Below are positions 24,085-34,064 of a DNA stretch of 64,000 nucleotides, one piece after another. The position numbers and the translations under genes were made by a program. Under the pieces are notes generated by a model, which worked only from the letters and a program-made list of their open reading frames with translations, was not told the origin of the DNA and ran no database searches. Location of the stretch: NCBI GenBank assembly GCA_963920705.1, contig OY987226.1:18323600-18387599 (forward strand), given 5' to 3'. Source of the DNA: Odiellus spinosus. Lineage: Eukaryota; Arthropoda; Arachnida; Opiliones; Phalangiidae. Every line of letters starts with the position of its first letter. The first letter of the stretch is position 1.

Positions 24085-24365
24085 GCATTAGATTTTGGGT
24101 GTCTGGATTTTTTATGTTTTGAATCGTTGGATTTTGGGATTTTTATGTTTTGAATCGTTGGATTTTGGGATTTTTATGTTTTGAATCGTTGGATTTTGGG
24201 ATTTTTATGTTTTGAATCCTTGGATTTTGGAATTTCGATGTTTTGAATCGTTACATTTTGGAATTTCGATGTTTTGAAGCGTTAGAATCTGTGATTTTGA
24301 TGTTTGAAGCGTTAGATTCTGATTTTGATGTTTGAAGCGTTAGATTTTTGTGATTTTGAAGCTGA
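24085..24365. repeat. 31-bp minisatellite, about 9 diverging units
   Basis: Unit GTTTTGAATCGTTGGATTTT then GGGATTTTTAT, 31 bp. Four inner units are almost identical. Outer units drift to GGAATTTCGATGTTTTGAAG and then shorten (GATTTTGATGTTTGAAGCGT), so copy number grew in the middle and the edges decayed. Confidence 0.9.
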
Positions 24366-24527
24366 AATTGGTGTGATTATTTAAGTTTATTTTGGTAAGT
24401 TTTTCTGTTAGTTTTTTTCTTTTTGGAGAGCTTGATTTTCTGAGATACTGAGGTCTAATTTGATATAATTTTAGAAAACATAGTAAAATTCTAGAAGTCT
24501 AAAATCTAGTGATTAAACCCAACATAC

Positions 24528-24620
24528 ATTTCACTTTTATCCGAATTTACGAATCGCAACCAACCAATCAATCCGAAAATAAATGAATAACAGAAAATAA
24601 TGGTTATCCGATTAGGAGCA
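24528..24620 (+). mobile_element. Family B right-end fragment
   Basis: The sequence from CACTTTTATCCGAATTTACG through CCAATCAATCCGAAAATAAA to GATAATGGTTATCCGATT... (here AAATAATGGTTATCCGATTA) matches the right end found at 34795-34898. It stops just before the GAGCTC terminus. Confidence 0.6.
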
Positions 24621-25301
24621 TTAATTAAAATAAGTGACCATTATTAAAAGTCTTGATTAAATTATATGACGAGCATTTCATTTAGATTCGTTTTAAAGAA
24701 ACACTTTCTGGTTTCTACCAAAAATATAAATACCCTAAGCCGATTCAATTACTCGCTTAATCCAACTTGTTTGTTGGAATTATTATTCTTTTCGAAAATA
24801 ATGACTTAAAATAAAGATACGACGACGAATAAGGAAAATAAAAAAGTTAAGCTATCAATTTAAAAGGCGCAATAAGCTTGGCTCCATGGAACGTTTAGCT
24901 TCGGGTTATAATAAGTGGGTTTATAATATACAATTCACAAGAAATGAAAGAGAGAGAGAGAGTGCGCGGTAATAAACCTGATTGGTTTTCCATCTCATAT
25001 TTGACGACCCTCAGGGGCTATAACACTATCACAAAACCCCCTCTCCCACTCTCTGGTTCCCTTTCGGCCTATCAAATACCTGATCCCCCGTTCTATCTAT
25101 ATATTTCAACAAAGCTTCGAAGTAAAGGAAAAAAAAAATCCAATTCAATATGATAATATCATAAGATATTAACATCCAGATAAGTACTATCTAATCACGT
25201 TTCGAAGAATATGTATTTTTACTGTTGGGTATTTTTTTCTATGGTATCAAACACTATTTATTTACAATGTCCGTACGTGCGTACGTTCGTAACCTTTCCC
25301 A
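24621..25301. other. Spacer with GA microsatellite
   Basis: A (GA)n run lies at about 24947-24962. No gene is supported; a 69-codon frame at 24944-25153 arises from low-complexity sequence. Confidence 0.4.
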
Positions 25302-25324
25302 GAATGTTCTAGAAGGTTCCAGAA
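25302..25324. promoter_or_regulatory. Five-unit heat shock element array
   Basis: The sequence GAATGTTCTAGAAGGTTCC followed by AGAA gives five alternating units, GAA-TTC-GAA-TTC-GAA, each separated by exactly two bases. This is the perfect arrangement of the heat shock factor site; three units suffice for one HSF trimer. The site lies about 30 bp outside the recognisable part of a family E copy. No heat-shock gene or TATA box was identified within a few hundred bases, so the motif is clear but a function is inferred. Confidence 0.6.
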
Positions 25325-25349
25325 AAGTCTGGAGAGGTCTTGATGCCCA

Positions 25350-25570
25350 AGACCTTGGTCTTCATTATTTTAATATTATTAGGACATTACAAGCGCTGTT
25401 GAAGGCTAAAATAATATGATCGGCCCGAATTTATACTTATATTCAAACTTAACCAAACTTTGGAAATTAATTTAAACACCAAAAACGTGTCTATTATAAT
25501 TGTGAAAAAATTCGGAAAAAATGTTAATTAAAAAGCTGTTTCTTATTTTAGCTCCAAGTTTCCCTTTAAA
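25350..25570 (-). mobile_element. Family E element, one arm
   Basis: The right end is GCTCCAAGTTTCCCTTTAAA, the reverse of the family terminus. Inward it keeps ACATTACAAGCGCTGTTGAA, GGCTAAAATAATATGAT and CACCAAAAACGTGTCTA, in the order of the right arm at 54560-54752. The left arm is absent or replaced by the sequence carrying the heat shock motif and the small repeat GACC...GGTC (AAGACCTTGGTCTT). Confidence 0.75.
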
Positions 25571-26250
25571 ATGATTTAATTGATCTTCATTTAATATTTA
25601 ATGTGCAAAATTATATAAATTTGTTAAAATTCAAGAACAGCTTATAGGATACTGGTATACCATAATACTCTTATGATTCCAAAAAACCCGAAGACTATGA
25701 TAGAAAAAAATCCAATTGAATCTATAATATAAAGTCGGCGAAGTCGTTTATATATTGAATCACGATAAGATAGAGAATATGAAAAAAAAATATATATCAT
25801 GAACTCTGTTTCAAAGTCAATTACTTTACGGACTATGAAATAATGAAAGTTTTTTTATTATACCATCCTCCGGTGCAGTCGCGGTATTACGTAACCCAAC
25901 CCTGCGCGTACTTGAGACGCGAACGTATATGTAATAAGGTGTGTCCCTCGCTTCTCGATCCTAAACCCCACCCAAAACCAGATATTTTTTCACATATTTT
26001 TTTTTCATATAGACTTACCTGGGGATGATGTTACCGAGATGAGTTGAAATATATATATATAAATCTAGCCCACCTTCTCTTCCCCACCACCCCCTCTACC
26101 TCCTTGTTCATCGAAATCATCAGTTTAGTACCTTCTTCATTGCACACGCGTTATTTTTGCCAGGAGGGGGGATTCGGTACAATTTAGAAGGCTGTCGAAA
26201 GTTGACTCGATGTCTGTCAATTATTTGGTCGTCTCGTACGACATAGCTTC
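25571..26250. other. Spacer, no supported gene
   Basis: No gene is supported. 25843-26028 is open on the plus strand but has no recognisable motif. A short (AT)n lies near 26052-26062. Confidence 0.4.
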
Positions 26251-26989
26251 TTTAAAGGGAAACTTGGAACAAAAAAGGAACAGCTTTTGAATTTAAGTTC
26301 AGATTCATAATTTTTAGACACGTTGTTGGTGTTTAAATTAATTTTTAAAGTTTGGTAATTCGGGTTAAATCAAGAAAACAAAACAGTAAAAGAACAGTTC
26401 AATACACATTTTCCCTGATAAATAATTAAGCCAAATTTAACGTTAAGGGTCATGGGAGAAAATCAACTGTTATGTTTTTTTCATAAATATTTCCGGGTGA
26501 ATAAAATCTGTTGTTTTGAAATTAGAAAATCAATCTTGTCAGATTGTGAAGATTGTGATTATATTTAAATATTATGTTTTAAAAGAAAATTTAAATTTAA
26601 TATCTATCACTTCAGCAATCCGAAATCATAACGCGTCCTTCTGGGTCTTTGTTCACTAAGACATTTTTGATATAATGTAAATTTGGGACAATCATATCAT
26701 TTCAGCCTACAACAGCGCTTGTAATGCCCTAACATCTGACGACCAAGGTCTTAGATATCAAACGCCGGCCTATTCTACAGTTAGGACATCACAAGCTTTG
26801 TTGAGGACTGAATAATATGATTTGCCCGAATTTATATTTATATTCAAACTTTAACAATCTTTAACAAACTTTAGAAATTAATTTAAACACCGAAAACATG
26901 TCAAAAAATTGTGAAAAAATTCTAGGCAAGATGATTCTGAACATAAATTTAAAAGCATGTTGAATTTTAGCTTCAAGTTTCTCTTTAAT
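26251..26989. mobile_element. Family E foldback interrupted by ~300 bp
   Basis: The left end reads TTTAAAGGGAAACTTGGAAC, the right end CTTCAAGTTTCTCTTTAA. The arms match the 54.4 kb copy in inverted order. The left arm is broken: homology stops at about 26365 and resumes at about 26685 (TTTGGGACAATCATATCATT), leaving about 300 bp of unrelated sequence inside. The right arm is complete and contains ACGACCAAGGTCTTAGATAT and AAGCTTTGTTGAGGACTGAA. TTAA lies at both borders. Confidence 0.8.
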
Positions 26990-27070
26990 TGAATAGATCT
27001 TGACCTGTGTTATTGTAGTAGGCACACGCGAAAAATTACCGCAGTAGTAAAAATACATATTTTATAATCT

Positions 27071-27304
27071 CTATTTTCGAAACTTGTAAAATAAAGTCAT
27101 CACTATGGTCGCGTGGCTATTGTAGAGCCGCAAGTTGATTCTCAATTGTTTTGGCGCGTGATAAGCTAGCTTTCTCGCAGTTTTTTTGTCAAAGTATTTA
27201 ATCCAGAAAGTTCTATCTTCCCTACGAAACTTATCCTTAATTACGTTCGAGAAATAAACTGCGACATAGATCGCAAAAACAATTACCAAAAATATTTTCC
27301 ACAT
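27071..27304 (-). CDS. Family F small protein, possible membrane protein
   Basis: A 77-codon frame beginning MWKIFLVIVFAIYVAVYF, which would form one N-terminal membrane segment or signal anchor. A basic region follows with KDKFRREDRTFWIKYF, KKTARKL and, near the C-terminus, LYNSHATIVMT. The locus at about 53300-53450 encodes a matching KFRM-GETFWIKYFTKEIARK stretch, and 12223-12295 encodes WLYNNHATIVMT. The agreement is at peptide level while the DNA between has drifted and gained indels. The other two copies are broken, so this may be the least damaged member of a multicopy unit. The product is not recognised. It might instead be a non-coding repeat that happens to be open here. Confidence 0.35.
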   Translation of the reverse strand: MWKIFLVIVFAIYVAVYFSNVIKDKFRREDRTFWIKYFDKKTARKLAYHAPKQLRINLRLYNSHATIVMTLFYKFRK

Positions 27305-27977
27305 TTTAATTTTGAAGTATAGCTTAAGATCGTGTAAAATTTTGAATATGGTGTTTTAATAGTATGCGAAGACTAAAAATATAATCCATTGGCATTCGAA
27401 ACTTAAGTTTTGACAGTTCGTGCTACGCTACACGCTAATTAGATTATTGGCTCTTAACGAAAAAATGATTATTCTGAAATTAAATTAATCGCGGTAATAT
27501 AAATCCGAATGATGTTTTTATTCAGGAACCCAAACGCGTCCTGCTTGTTTAAAAAACCTAGAGCTGGAAAGAAATGCTAAATTAATATATTATTTCTCAA
27601 GGCTATATTTTAGCGAAACGATTTTTGAAATTTTTTTTTTGGTTGAAGACTCGGTGTGGCGCGTCGGCGACTTTCAAATCATTTCTGAGATCCAATTCCT
27701 AAATTGTCTTCTTCACTCAACGTAGGACGGCCAAATAACTAGGAGGGGGATACATTAAACACACGGGGCCTATTACAATCACCCCCCTCCCCCCCAAAGA
27801 AAAAGAAATATTATTATGGTATGGTAATATAGCGGTGGCCAGAACTTTCAAGGGAAGGTCAAAAGATATAACCAGAGTACAGAGTGTCATGTTTTCTTAT
27901 AAATTCATTTAAACACTCTGACAATATTAGCGCTTTCTTAATTAACTCGCAATTTATGTAGGCATTCAGGGATCAGG
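27305..27977. other. Spacer, no supported gene
   Basis: AT-rich except for a C run at about 27781-27795. No supported feature. Confidence 0.4.
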
Positions 27978-28193
27978 ATGATCACTCCTACTGATCACAT
28001 TCCTGCAGGGATCCATGGAGAGTTTGATATATCACCCTTAAACAGTCTCCAACCTTTTATACAGACAGTAATATGTAGCTTTGTAACTAGGCTTAAGATA
28101 CGCGATTATGTTAAACGTCGTTTCAAACTTGCTAGACCCGATTGGCAAGGTTTAACTTCGAGAGATTTCGAACTTTTTATTGATCCTCGTTAA
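27978..28193 (+). CDS. Hypothetical 71-codon frame or exon
   Basis: ATG at 27978 opens a 71-codon frame ending in TAA. The translation starts MITPTDHIPAGIHGEFDI and ends with LARPDWQGLTSRDFELFIDP plus one arginine, with a basic middle (TRLKIRDYVKRRFK). Its residue composition is balanced and unlike the low-complexity frames around it, and codon use is varied. The frame is open upstream to about 27945, so this could be the end of a larger exon, for which TATGTAG at 27954-27960 could supply an acceptor. No signal peptide, membrane segment or known motif is visible. I do not recognise a family. Confidence 0.35.
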   Translation: MITPTDHIPAGIHGEFDISPLNSLQPFIQTVICSFVTRLKIRDYVKRRFKLARPDWQGLTSRDFELFIDPR

Positions 28194-29342
28194 GCCTTTT
28201 TTCCAAGTAGGTTTAAGAATACCTATATACCCGTTGATATGGGAAACGAGTTGAGCCTATGAGGGGCAAGATAGCTCGAGGGGGGGGGGGCTACTGCGTA
28301 GTTCATCTCTCTCACCATAGCTTAGCCAATCAGAATTGGAACTACGAAAGCGCCACCTCTTAACAGATTCGTGCATAAAGATGTACCCTAATGGCGCGCG
28401 TTGCCCAGCTGGAAGTTCCTCATCAATTCTGAATTTGTGTATTACATCGTAGTTTTGTTAATGGATTAAAATTCCGAATAAACATTTGATAGTTTTTTGG
28501 GGGGGGGATCGGTGTGTCAACGGCCCTTTATAAGATTTAAGCGTAATATGTTGGGGTGAGAGAGAAAGATGCTATTATGAGTTGAAACGGGAATGGCAAT
28601 CTAATGTTTCTCGGCGCTCGGAGTATAAATTCCAAGTAGGCGGGCTAAAGTTTCTAAGTCTGTTTCATGGCGGCCCTATTACAGATCGCAATCGTTGATT
28701 AGACAGCCAGCGTCTAAAACCTCTCTCTGTGTTTCGGTTTTATTTGGCCACGCAGACGGTTATAAAAAAAAACCCAAAAAACTAACCATTTTGATTATTA
28801 AATGCTGTTTTATAAGATTTTTAACTTTATTTTTTTCTTCACGGGCTTATCTTTTAAATCTTGTTTCTCGTTAAGGTATTAGTCTTAAATTTTAACTGTC
28901 TAGAAAGTTCTTCAAAACCAGAATTAATTTTTTTGAAAGATATAGTTTGAAGAATTTATTTGGTGGATTAATTTGGGGGTGTTTGTAGAAAGCTAGTATT
29001 TCTACTCTTTCGAAGGACTTCCTTTTACTTCTTTGATTAGAACTCTTGAGATCAGTGTTTTTATCTAAAACCCCAATTAAATTGGTCCTTGATGATTGAC
29101 AAATACGTGACATAAATTAAATTTACCCTCGAGCAATTCGTGATATTTCTAAATATAATTTTTGATCTCGCGTCTTAATCCATTTGACCCGAATCCCTTC
29201 CAACGCTCACCAGATTGCATGTGATAAGACAATATATATCAAGACCAATTAATATAAAACCAATCATCTCAGTGGAATTTTTATTGGGAATAAGATTTAA
29301 ATGAATGCTAGGATTTTTTATTATTTTATTTATATAAGAATT
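28194..29342. other. Spacer, no supported gene
   Basis: Contains G runs at about 28280-28290 and 28498-28506. Frames at 28892-29113 give no recognisable protein. Confidence 0.4.
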
Positions 29343-29858
29343 TAGAGCACGGAATTAGTTTATTTAATTGAATAAGAACATCGTGAATGTCAATCAGACA
29401 TTATCCGTTCGCGAAAACAATATCCATTTCTTATTCGAGTTAAAATGTTTATTCTACTCATTGTTATAGGAAATTGATACGTTATAGAGTTATTCATTCG
29501 CCGATAAGAAAATTTTAAACTCGAATTTCTTCGCGGATTTAACCCAAATTGAGATCTTTAAGCTAGAATGTAGTAATTTAGTCTATTCTTAATTTCTTTT
29601 CAATTAGATTAAAATATAATTATTATATTTCATTCTACATGGATATTGAGGAGCATCATATTTTTATCTTCCGTTTTAATGAACGCGTAATATTTTATTA
29701 ATTAACCCTAAAATTTTATCTCAAGATAATTCGTATCAATTTGATATGTCTGTTTATCTAATTTGTGGTTTTTCATTAACAAACAATTAATCCGAGATTA
29801 AATATCCGAAAAAGCCTATTGATATCCCATTTTATTCATTTTCCGATTCCGAGCTCTA
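29343..29858 (-). mobile_element. Family B element, full length, reverse orientation
   Basis: The ends are TAGAGCACGGAATTAG... and ...GATTCCGAGCTCTA. Inner blocks match the 59.4 kb copy in the same direction: TCAATCAGACATTATCCGTT, CATTTCTTATTCG, AACCCAAATTGAGATCTTTA, CATTCTACATGG and ATTATCTTCC-type motifs. About 516 bp. No reading frame of note. Confidence 0.88.
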
Positions 29859-30423
29859 GATAAGATCTTCTGAATTATAGACAGGAGATAAAAAATACTC
29901 GGAGCCATGAGTCGGATCGCCCCAAAACATTCCGCTCGGCTCCATAGGTGGCGTCAGGGTGACCGTAATTTCGATCTGAGAGTAATTTTCACTTAAAAGC
30001 TAGAGTTTGAACACCCATTTCAGAAAGATCGTTCAAAAAATATTTAAAATATAATCTGCTCTGAAAATTACCATTAACATAAAAAATATGTATCTTTCGA
30101 ATATGCCGTTTTATAGACGCGTGGAGAAATAAAATAAAAAATACATAGACCTTCGAAAAAATGGAGACAACCTCACCACAATTACAGATTTAACAATAAT
30201 AACTGAACTCCTTCAACTCCATGCGTTTCTTCCTTTCATAAAAAAATTTAAAAATATTACTTTGCCATGGATTCTAATTTTATAAAATTCAACATCACTT
30301 AAATTGCATCTATAAACATGCAATGACTGACTAACTAGGGGCTAGCCACTCGACTTAATCGGTGTACATGCTGTAATCTTTAAAATCCCTGCCTTTGACA
30401 GAGCTAAAATGATTACCCGTAAT
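29859..30423. other. Spacer, no supported gene
   Basis: No recognisable feature. Confidence 0.4.
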
Positions 30424-30597
30424 TAGAGGTCGGGGTTTATACAAGATAATCCACAAATATTTGGTTAATCAGTTATTAATACTAATCAGTTAAATATTCG
30501 CGATTACATTTCATTTATCATAGACTTCCCGTGGATAATTTCAAATTATAAATAAAATTAAATAATTAGAAATATCTTGTCCAAACCCTGACCTCTA
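30424..30597 (+). mobile_element. Family D element, complete
   Basis: A 174-bp element with inverted ends: TAGAGGTCGGGGTTTATACA on the left, and TCTTGTCCAAACCCTGACCT followed by CTA on the right. The interior has GATAATCCACAAATATTTGG, TTCGCGATTACATTTCATTT and AGACTTCCCGTGGATAATTT, shared with 3023-3156 and 40937-41115. TA at each end suits a Tc1/mariner-type duplication. It is non-coding. Confidence 0.9.
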
Positions 30598-31228
30598 CGC
30601 GTAATCCGTACTCGGTGTACAAGGAATCCGAGAGTGATTACCCCCTCGCTGACTGAGGCGCGTAAAAATACTTCTAAAACAAAACTTAATTGAAACACTT
30701 ATTTCCTCTAAGTACACTATAATTCCAGTATTACTGATATTAATGACAGCAAAAGCGAATGGTACCGTTCTTTACAAGCTTTTGTAAATATACATTATTA
30801 TATACTATAGTATCCCAGGGTGAAAAACGAGGCAAAACGAGGCAAAACGTGGTTTTCGTCAGTTAACCATTTAAACATTTCATTAGAAGAGAAATTCCTA
30901 TCTTCCCTCCAAGCTCCTTTCATTTTCCTTCGCAGCAACCAAATTGGTCTTTCCTACCCTCCCCCAATCCATTACTACTTAAAACAAGATAAATTAGTTC
31001 AAATTGGCTTCGGATGATGCGGGTTTACGCGCTATTTCGCCTCTCTCTCTATCTCTCTCTCTCTCCTATTTCGATCCGAATCAGGACGTCATCTCTTTTT
31101 TCCGGAGGAGAAGATCAAGAGAGGCAATGAGACTTAAAGACCCATCTCGCGAATAAATCCTTTTTAACTTTCAGACTTCTCTCTCTCTCTCTTCTCCCTG
31201 CGAGAACTGAATCCCTCCCCCTACTCTT
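30598..31228. other. Spacer with CT-rich tracts
   Basis: (CT)n at about 31040-31068 and 31170-31188, with a strongly pyrimidine-rich strand between. A 65-codon frame at 30820-31017 has no recognisable motif. The tract could be promoter-linked, but no gene start is clear. Confidence 0.4.
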
Positions 31229-32220
31229 CTTAAAGGGACAATAAATTCCGACTACCCATTATATACAGATCATTTTTTTTATCCTAAATAATTGTGGTTT
31301 AATTCAAAAATAAGAAAAAAAGTTATAAAGAATTGTATAAAATTTATTTTATAGAATCAATTATAAAATATACGGTATTAAAATAGGCTTAACATACTGA
31401 TCCCAAGAGTAAACTCCTAACGTAATTCGTTGTACTTGTTCGTTAATAATCCCTTTTAAAAAATTAATCGCTTTCATTTTCGCTAATAATTACGTAATTG
31501 GTCTATTTTTTCTCAAATAATTATGGAAACAGTTGATTTTTCGCAAATAATTATGTAATTAGTCGATTTTTCGCAAATAATTATGTAATTAGTCGATTTT
31601 TCGCAAATAATTATGTAATTAGTCGATTTTTCGCAAATAATTATGTATTTAGTCGATTTTTCGCAAATAATTATGTAATTAGTCGATTTTTCGCAAATAA
31701 TTATGTAATTAGTCGATTTTTCGCAAATAATTATGTAATTAGTCGATTTTTCGCATATAATTATGTAATTAGTCGATTTTTCGCATATAATTATGTATTT
31801 AGTCGATTTTTCGCAAATAGTTACGCAATCAGTCTATTTTTCGCAAATAATTATATAATTTGCCTATTTTCGTCAATATAATTACGTACAGAGTCTATTT
31901 TTCCCAAATATTTCAGTAATCAGTCTATATTTCACCAGTAAATACGTAATCTGTCTATTTTTGACAATAATCAGTACATCTTTCTTACGGAATATTTTGC
32001 GGGAAACGTTGCCTTGACCAATCAGTAAACACCCGTTTATTCCGATCTAAAAATAAAAACAATGATAGAAATCTTTCCAAAATAGATTTATATTCGTCCG
32101 CGTGGATGATCTGAGTTGCGTGTACACTTCCCTACATTCAATATGTTAAAAATGAAACATAATATAAATTATTTTTACAAACGAATTGGTGGTCGAATAT
32201 CGGTTTCATTTTCCCTTTAA
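31229..32220. mobile_element. Possible TTAA element enclosing a minisatellite
   Basis: CTTAAAGGGACAATAAATTC at the left and TTTCATTTTCCCTTTAAG at the right are inverted, imperfect copies of the same terminal type seen in families A and E. Between them lies a 31-bp array. If these are the two ends of one element, it is about 990 bp. The terminal match is short, so this is tentative. Confidence 0.35.
31485..31975. repeat. 31-bp minisatellite, about 16 units
   Basis: Unit TCGCAAATAATTATGTAATT then AGTCGATTTTT, 31 bp. Central units are identical except for ATGTATTTAG or CATATAATT changes. Both edges decay (CTAATAATTACGTAATTGGT on the left, CAGTCTATATTTCACCAGTA on the right). Confidence 0.95.
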
Positions 32221-32849
32221 GTTTAAATGGATTTGTTGGATTGAGAGTGCGGCTACGGGGAAAAGACTGTGCACGCGGTATCGCGGAGTTAATTCGCGTG
32301 AGAAATGCCAGAGACTGTTTTTGGGATCTTTGGCAGTCAATTAGAGAAACGCGCCCTGCCTAGATGAGCGTGGGTCTCTTCGGCGCACCATCAGTTTCGT
32401 GTTTATTCGCGGAATGCCCTCTTCATCTCTCTTTCTCTCTCTCCCCCGGCCATCGGAGATCAGAGTACGTAGAGACCATCTCAATCTCCATCTCGCGAGG
32501 TAATCCTCTTCCCATTACTTCTTCAAATATACTTAGACGGGTGATTGGCTGCGGGGGTGGAAGCCGGAATGCAATGCGCAGTTGGAATGGAAAGAAGTTA
32601 AATAGCTCTCCTATAATTGATTGAACCAGACTCCCAATTTGTTTCTTTAAATCGTTTAAGTTAACTCAGACTGACAGACAGATACGGCGCCATAAAATAG
32701 AAATAACTGCCCGCCCTAAACAATACTCGTTATTATAGGGTATTGCCAATGTAAATAAAGTATAAGTAAATAGCGAACTTGCATGATATATAAAAGAAGT
32801 AACATAATTTTCAAACTTTTTGGAAAGAGTTTTAGAATAGAACTAATTC
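32221..32849. other. Spacer, partly G+C-rich
   Basis: 32230-32620 has more G+C and includes a CT-rich stretch (CTCTCTTTCTCTCTCTCCCC). An 86-codon plus-strand frame at 32364-32624 is not recognisable. It could be a promoter or 5' untranslated exon (CGCGAGGTAATC near 32496 is donor-like), but this is weak. Confidence 0.35.
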
Positions 32850-32887
32850 AAAAATCACTTGTTGTTAGATTGCGTTCTTCCTTTAAG
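32850..32887 (+). mobile_element. Family A right-terminus fragment
   Basis: AAAATCACTTGTTGTTAGAT then TGCGTTCTTCCTTTAAG is the family A right terminal repeat alone. The inner part is absent; the sequence to the left is unrelated. Confidence 0.75.
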
Positions 32888-33189
32888 CCTTTAACCCCGA
32901 GATGGAATTCGCCTTTATACAACCTAACCCTGTTGCGAGTTATTGAACGTAGCCTATTCAAATTCCACTTAGATATCGTGAGAAATCTGTGAGAGCAGCA
33001 CTTTAAATGATAACCATTCGGTATATATAAAATCATCAGGTCTTTCTCCCATTACGATTTGGTTCTTAACCACGCACTCGACTTAACGTTATACGAATTT
33101 AAGTAGAAATATAGGAATTGAAGCTGTTATTTATTTTTTCGCCGGGAAGATCTTTTTCTTTTCGTTAGTTCATATTGAGTTGGCGCCAG

Positions 33190-33647
33190 TATACAGGATG
33201 GTTAAGATCAAAAAACTCTATATCTTCTATGGAGGAATAAAATTGATACTGAGCGCGTGTGTCTAGTGCACGTGTTAAGCTAAAGGCGGATGCACACACA
33301 CATTTTGGCGCCAAAAGTGTCTGTGTGCATCCGCCTTAATTCATTTCATCAAACTCGAGCGCGAGTGTTTAAAAAAATGGAATACACCATTTAGCCATTA
33401 CTTTGGGCGCTATAGCGGCATAGGGCAAACTTTCACTTGGTGAAAATGGCAGGGAAAAAAACATGCATGGGGTAATACGCGGGATACTACGCGCCTCACC
33501 AAGTGAACGTTTTTTTTTCGCCACTAGTAAGCGTTTCGAGCGCGGGCATGCGCACAGTGGAAGAGCAAACTGGTGTATTCGATTTTAGAACGCGCTCAAT
33601 GTTAATTTTATCCCCTCATAGTAGGTTTGATCTGAACCACCCTGTAT
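33190..33647. mobile_element. Foldback element with CAGGRTGG ends
   Basis: The left end, TATACAGGATGGTTAAGATC, and the right end, GATCTGAACCACCCTGTATG, are inverted. The arms continue inwards through AATAAAATTGATACTGAGCG on the left and its inverse on the right, then AATGGAATACACCATTTAGC paired with AAACTGGTGTATTCGATTTT, then CACTTGGTGA paired with TCACCAAGTG. TA lies next to each CAGGRTGG end. The left arm is interrupted by a separate hairpin insertion. No transposase is present. Confidence 0.8.
33258..33363. mobile_element. Family G hairpin nested in the foldback
   Basis: The inserted segment carries a near-perfect hairpin at 33281-33339: TAAAGGCGGATGCACACACA and TGTGTGCATCCGCCTTA around a TTTTGGCGCCAAAA centre. 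The right arm of the host foldback lacks this segment. GAGCGCG occurs on both sides (33251-33257 and 33357-33363) while the host's other arm has it once, so it looks like a 7- or 8-bp target duplication of hAT type. Confidence 0.7.
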
Positions 33648-34064
33648 GGAGATTTGATTGAGACTTTCTTCTTCAAACATTGAAACTTTTTGGGGGGGGG
33701 GGGGGTGTATATATATTTCTGTGGATAGTGTCCCGTCCATGGTGCGCGCGTTGTATAGCGGACCCATTAGGGGTGTTAGCCAAAGTTTATACTGAGACGG
33801 AGGTTCATTTTCCTTATCGAGAAGACACCAACGTTATATATTGCGTAAACAATTCCCGCCATGCATTTTTTATCAACAAAGAGCGTCCTATAGCTATATT
33901 AGCTATTTTTTTTCCCCAAGCTTTTAAGCGCTCGAGTCTCTCAATCCCACCTAGAAGTACTTGTTGCCAGTTATAGACTCCCCACTGCGTCTGTTCAGAA
34001 CATTATACGCTTTGTAGTACGCCCATAATTTCTGATTATATTATATTCCGATGACTTCGATAAA
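33648..34064. other. Spacer with G run
   Basis: A run of about 13 G lies near 33691-33703. The 98-codon frame at 33680-33976 starts in this run and has no recognisable motif. Confidence 0.4.

Noticed and set aside
32364-32624. 86-codon plus-strand frame
   Set aside because: It is driven by a CT-rich stretch (serine and leucine runs) and has no recognisable domain. A 5' untranslated region is as likely.
33680-33976. 98-codon plus-strand frame starting in a G run
   Set aside because: It begins with a glycine run from the G tract and shows no known motif.
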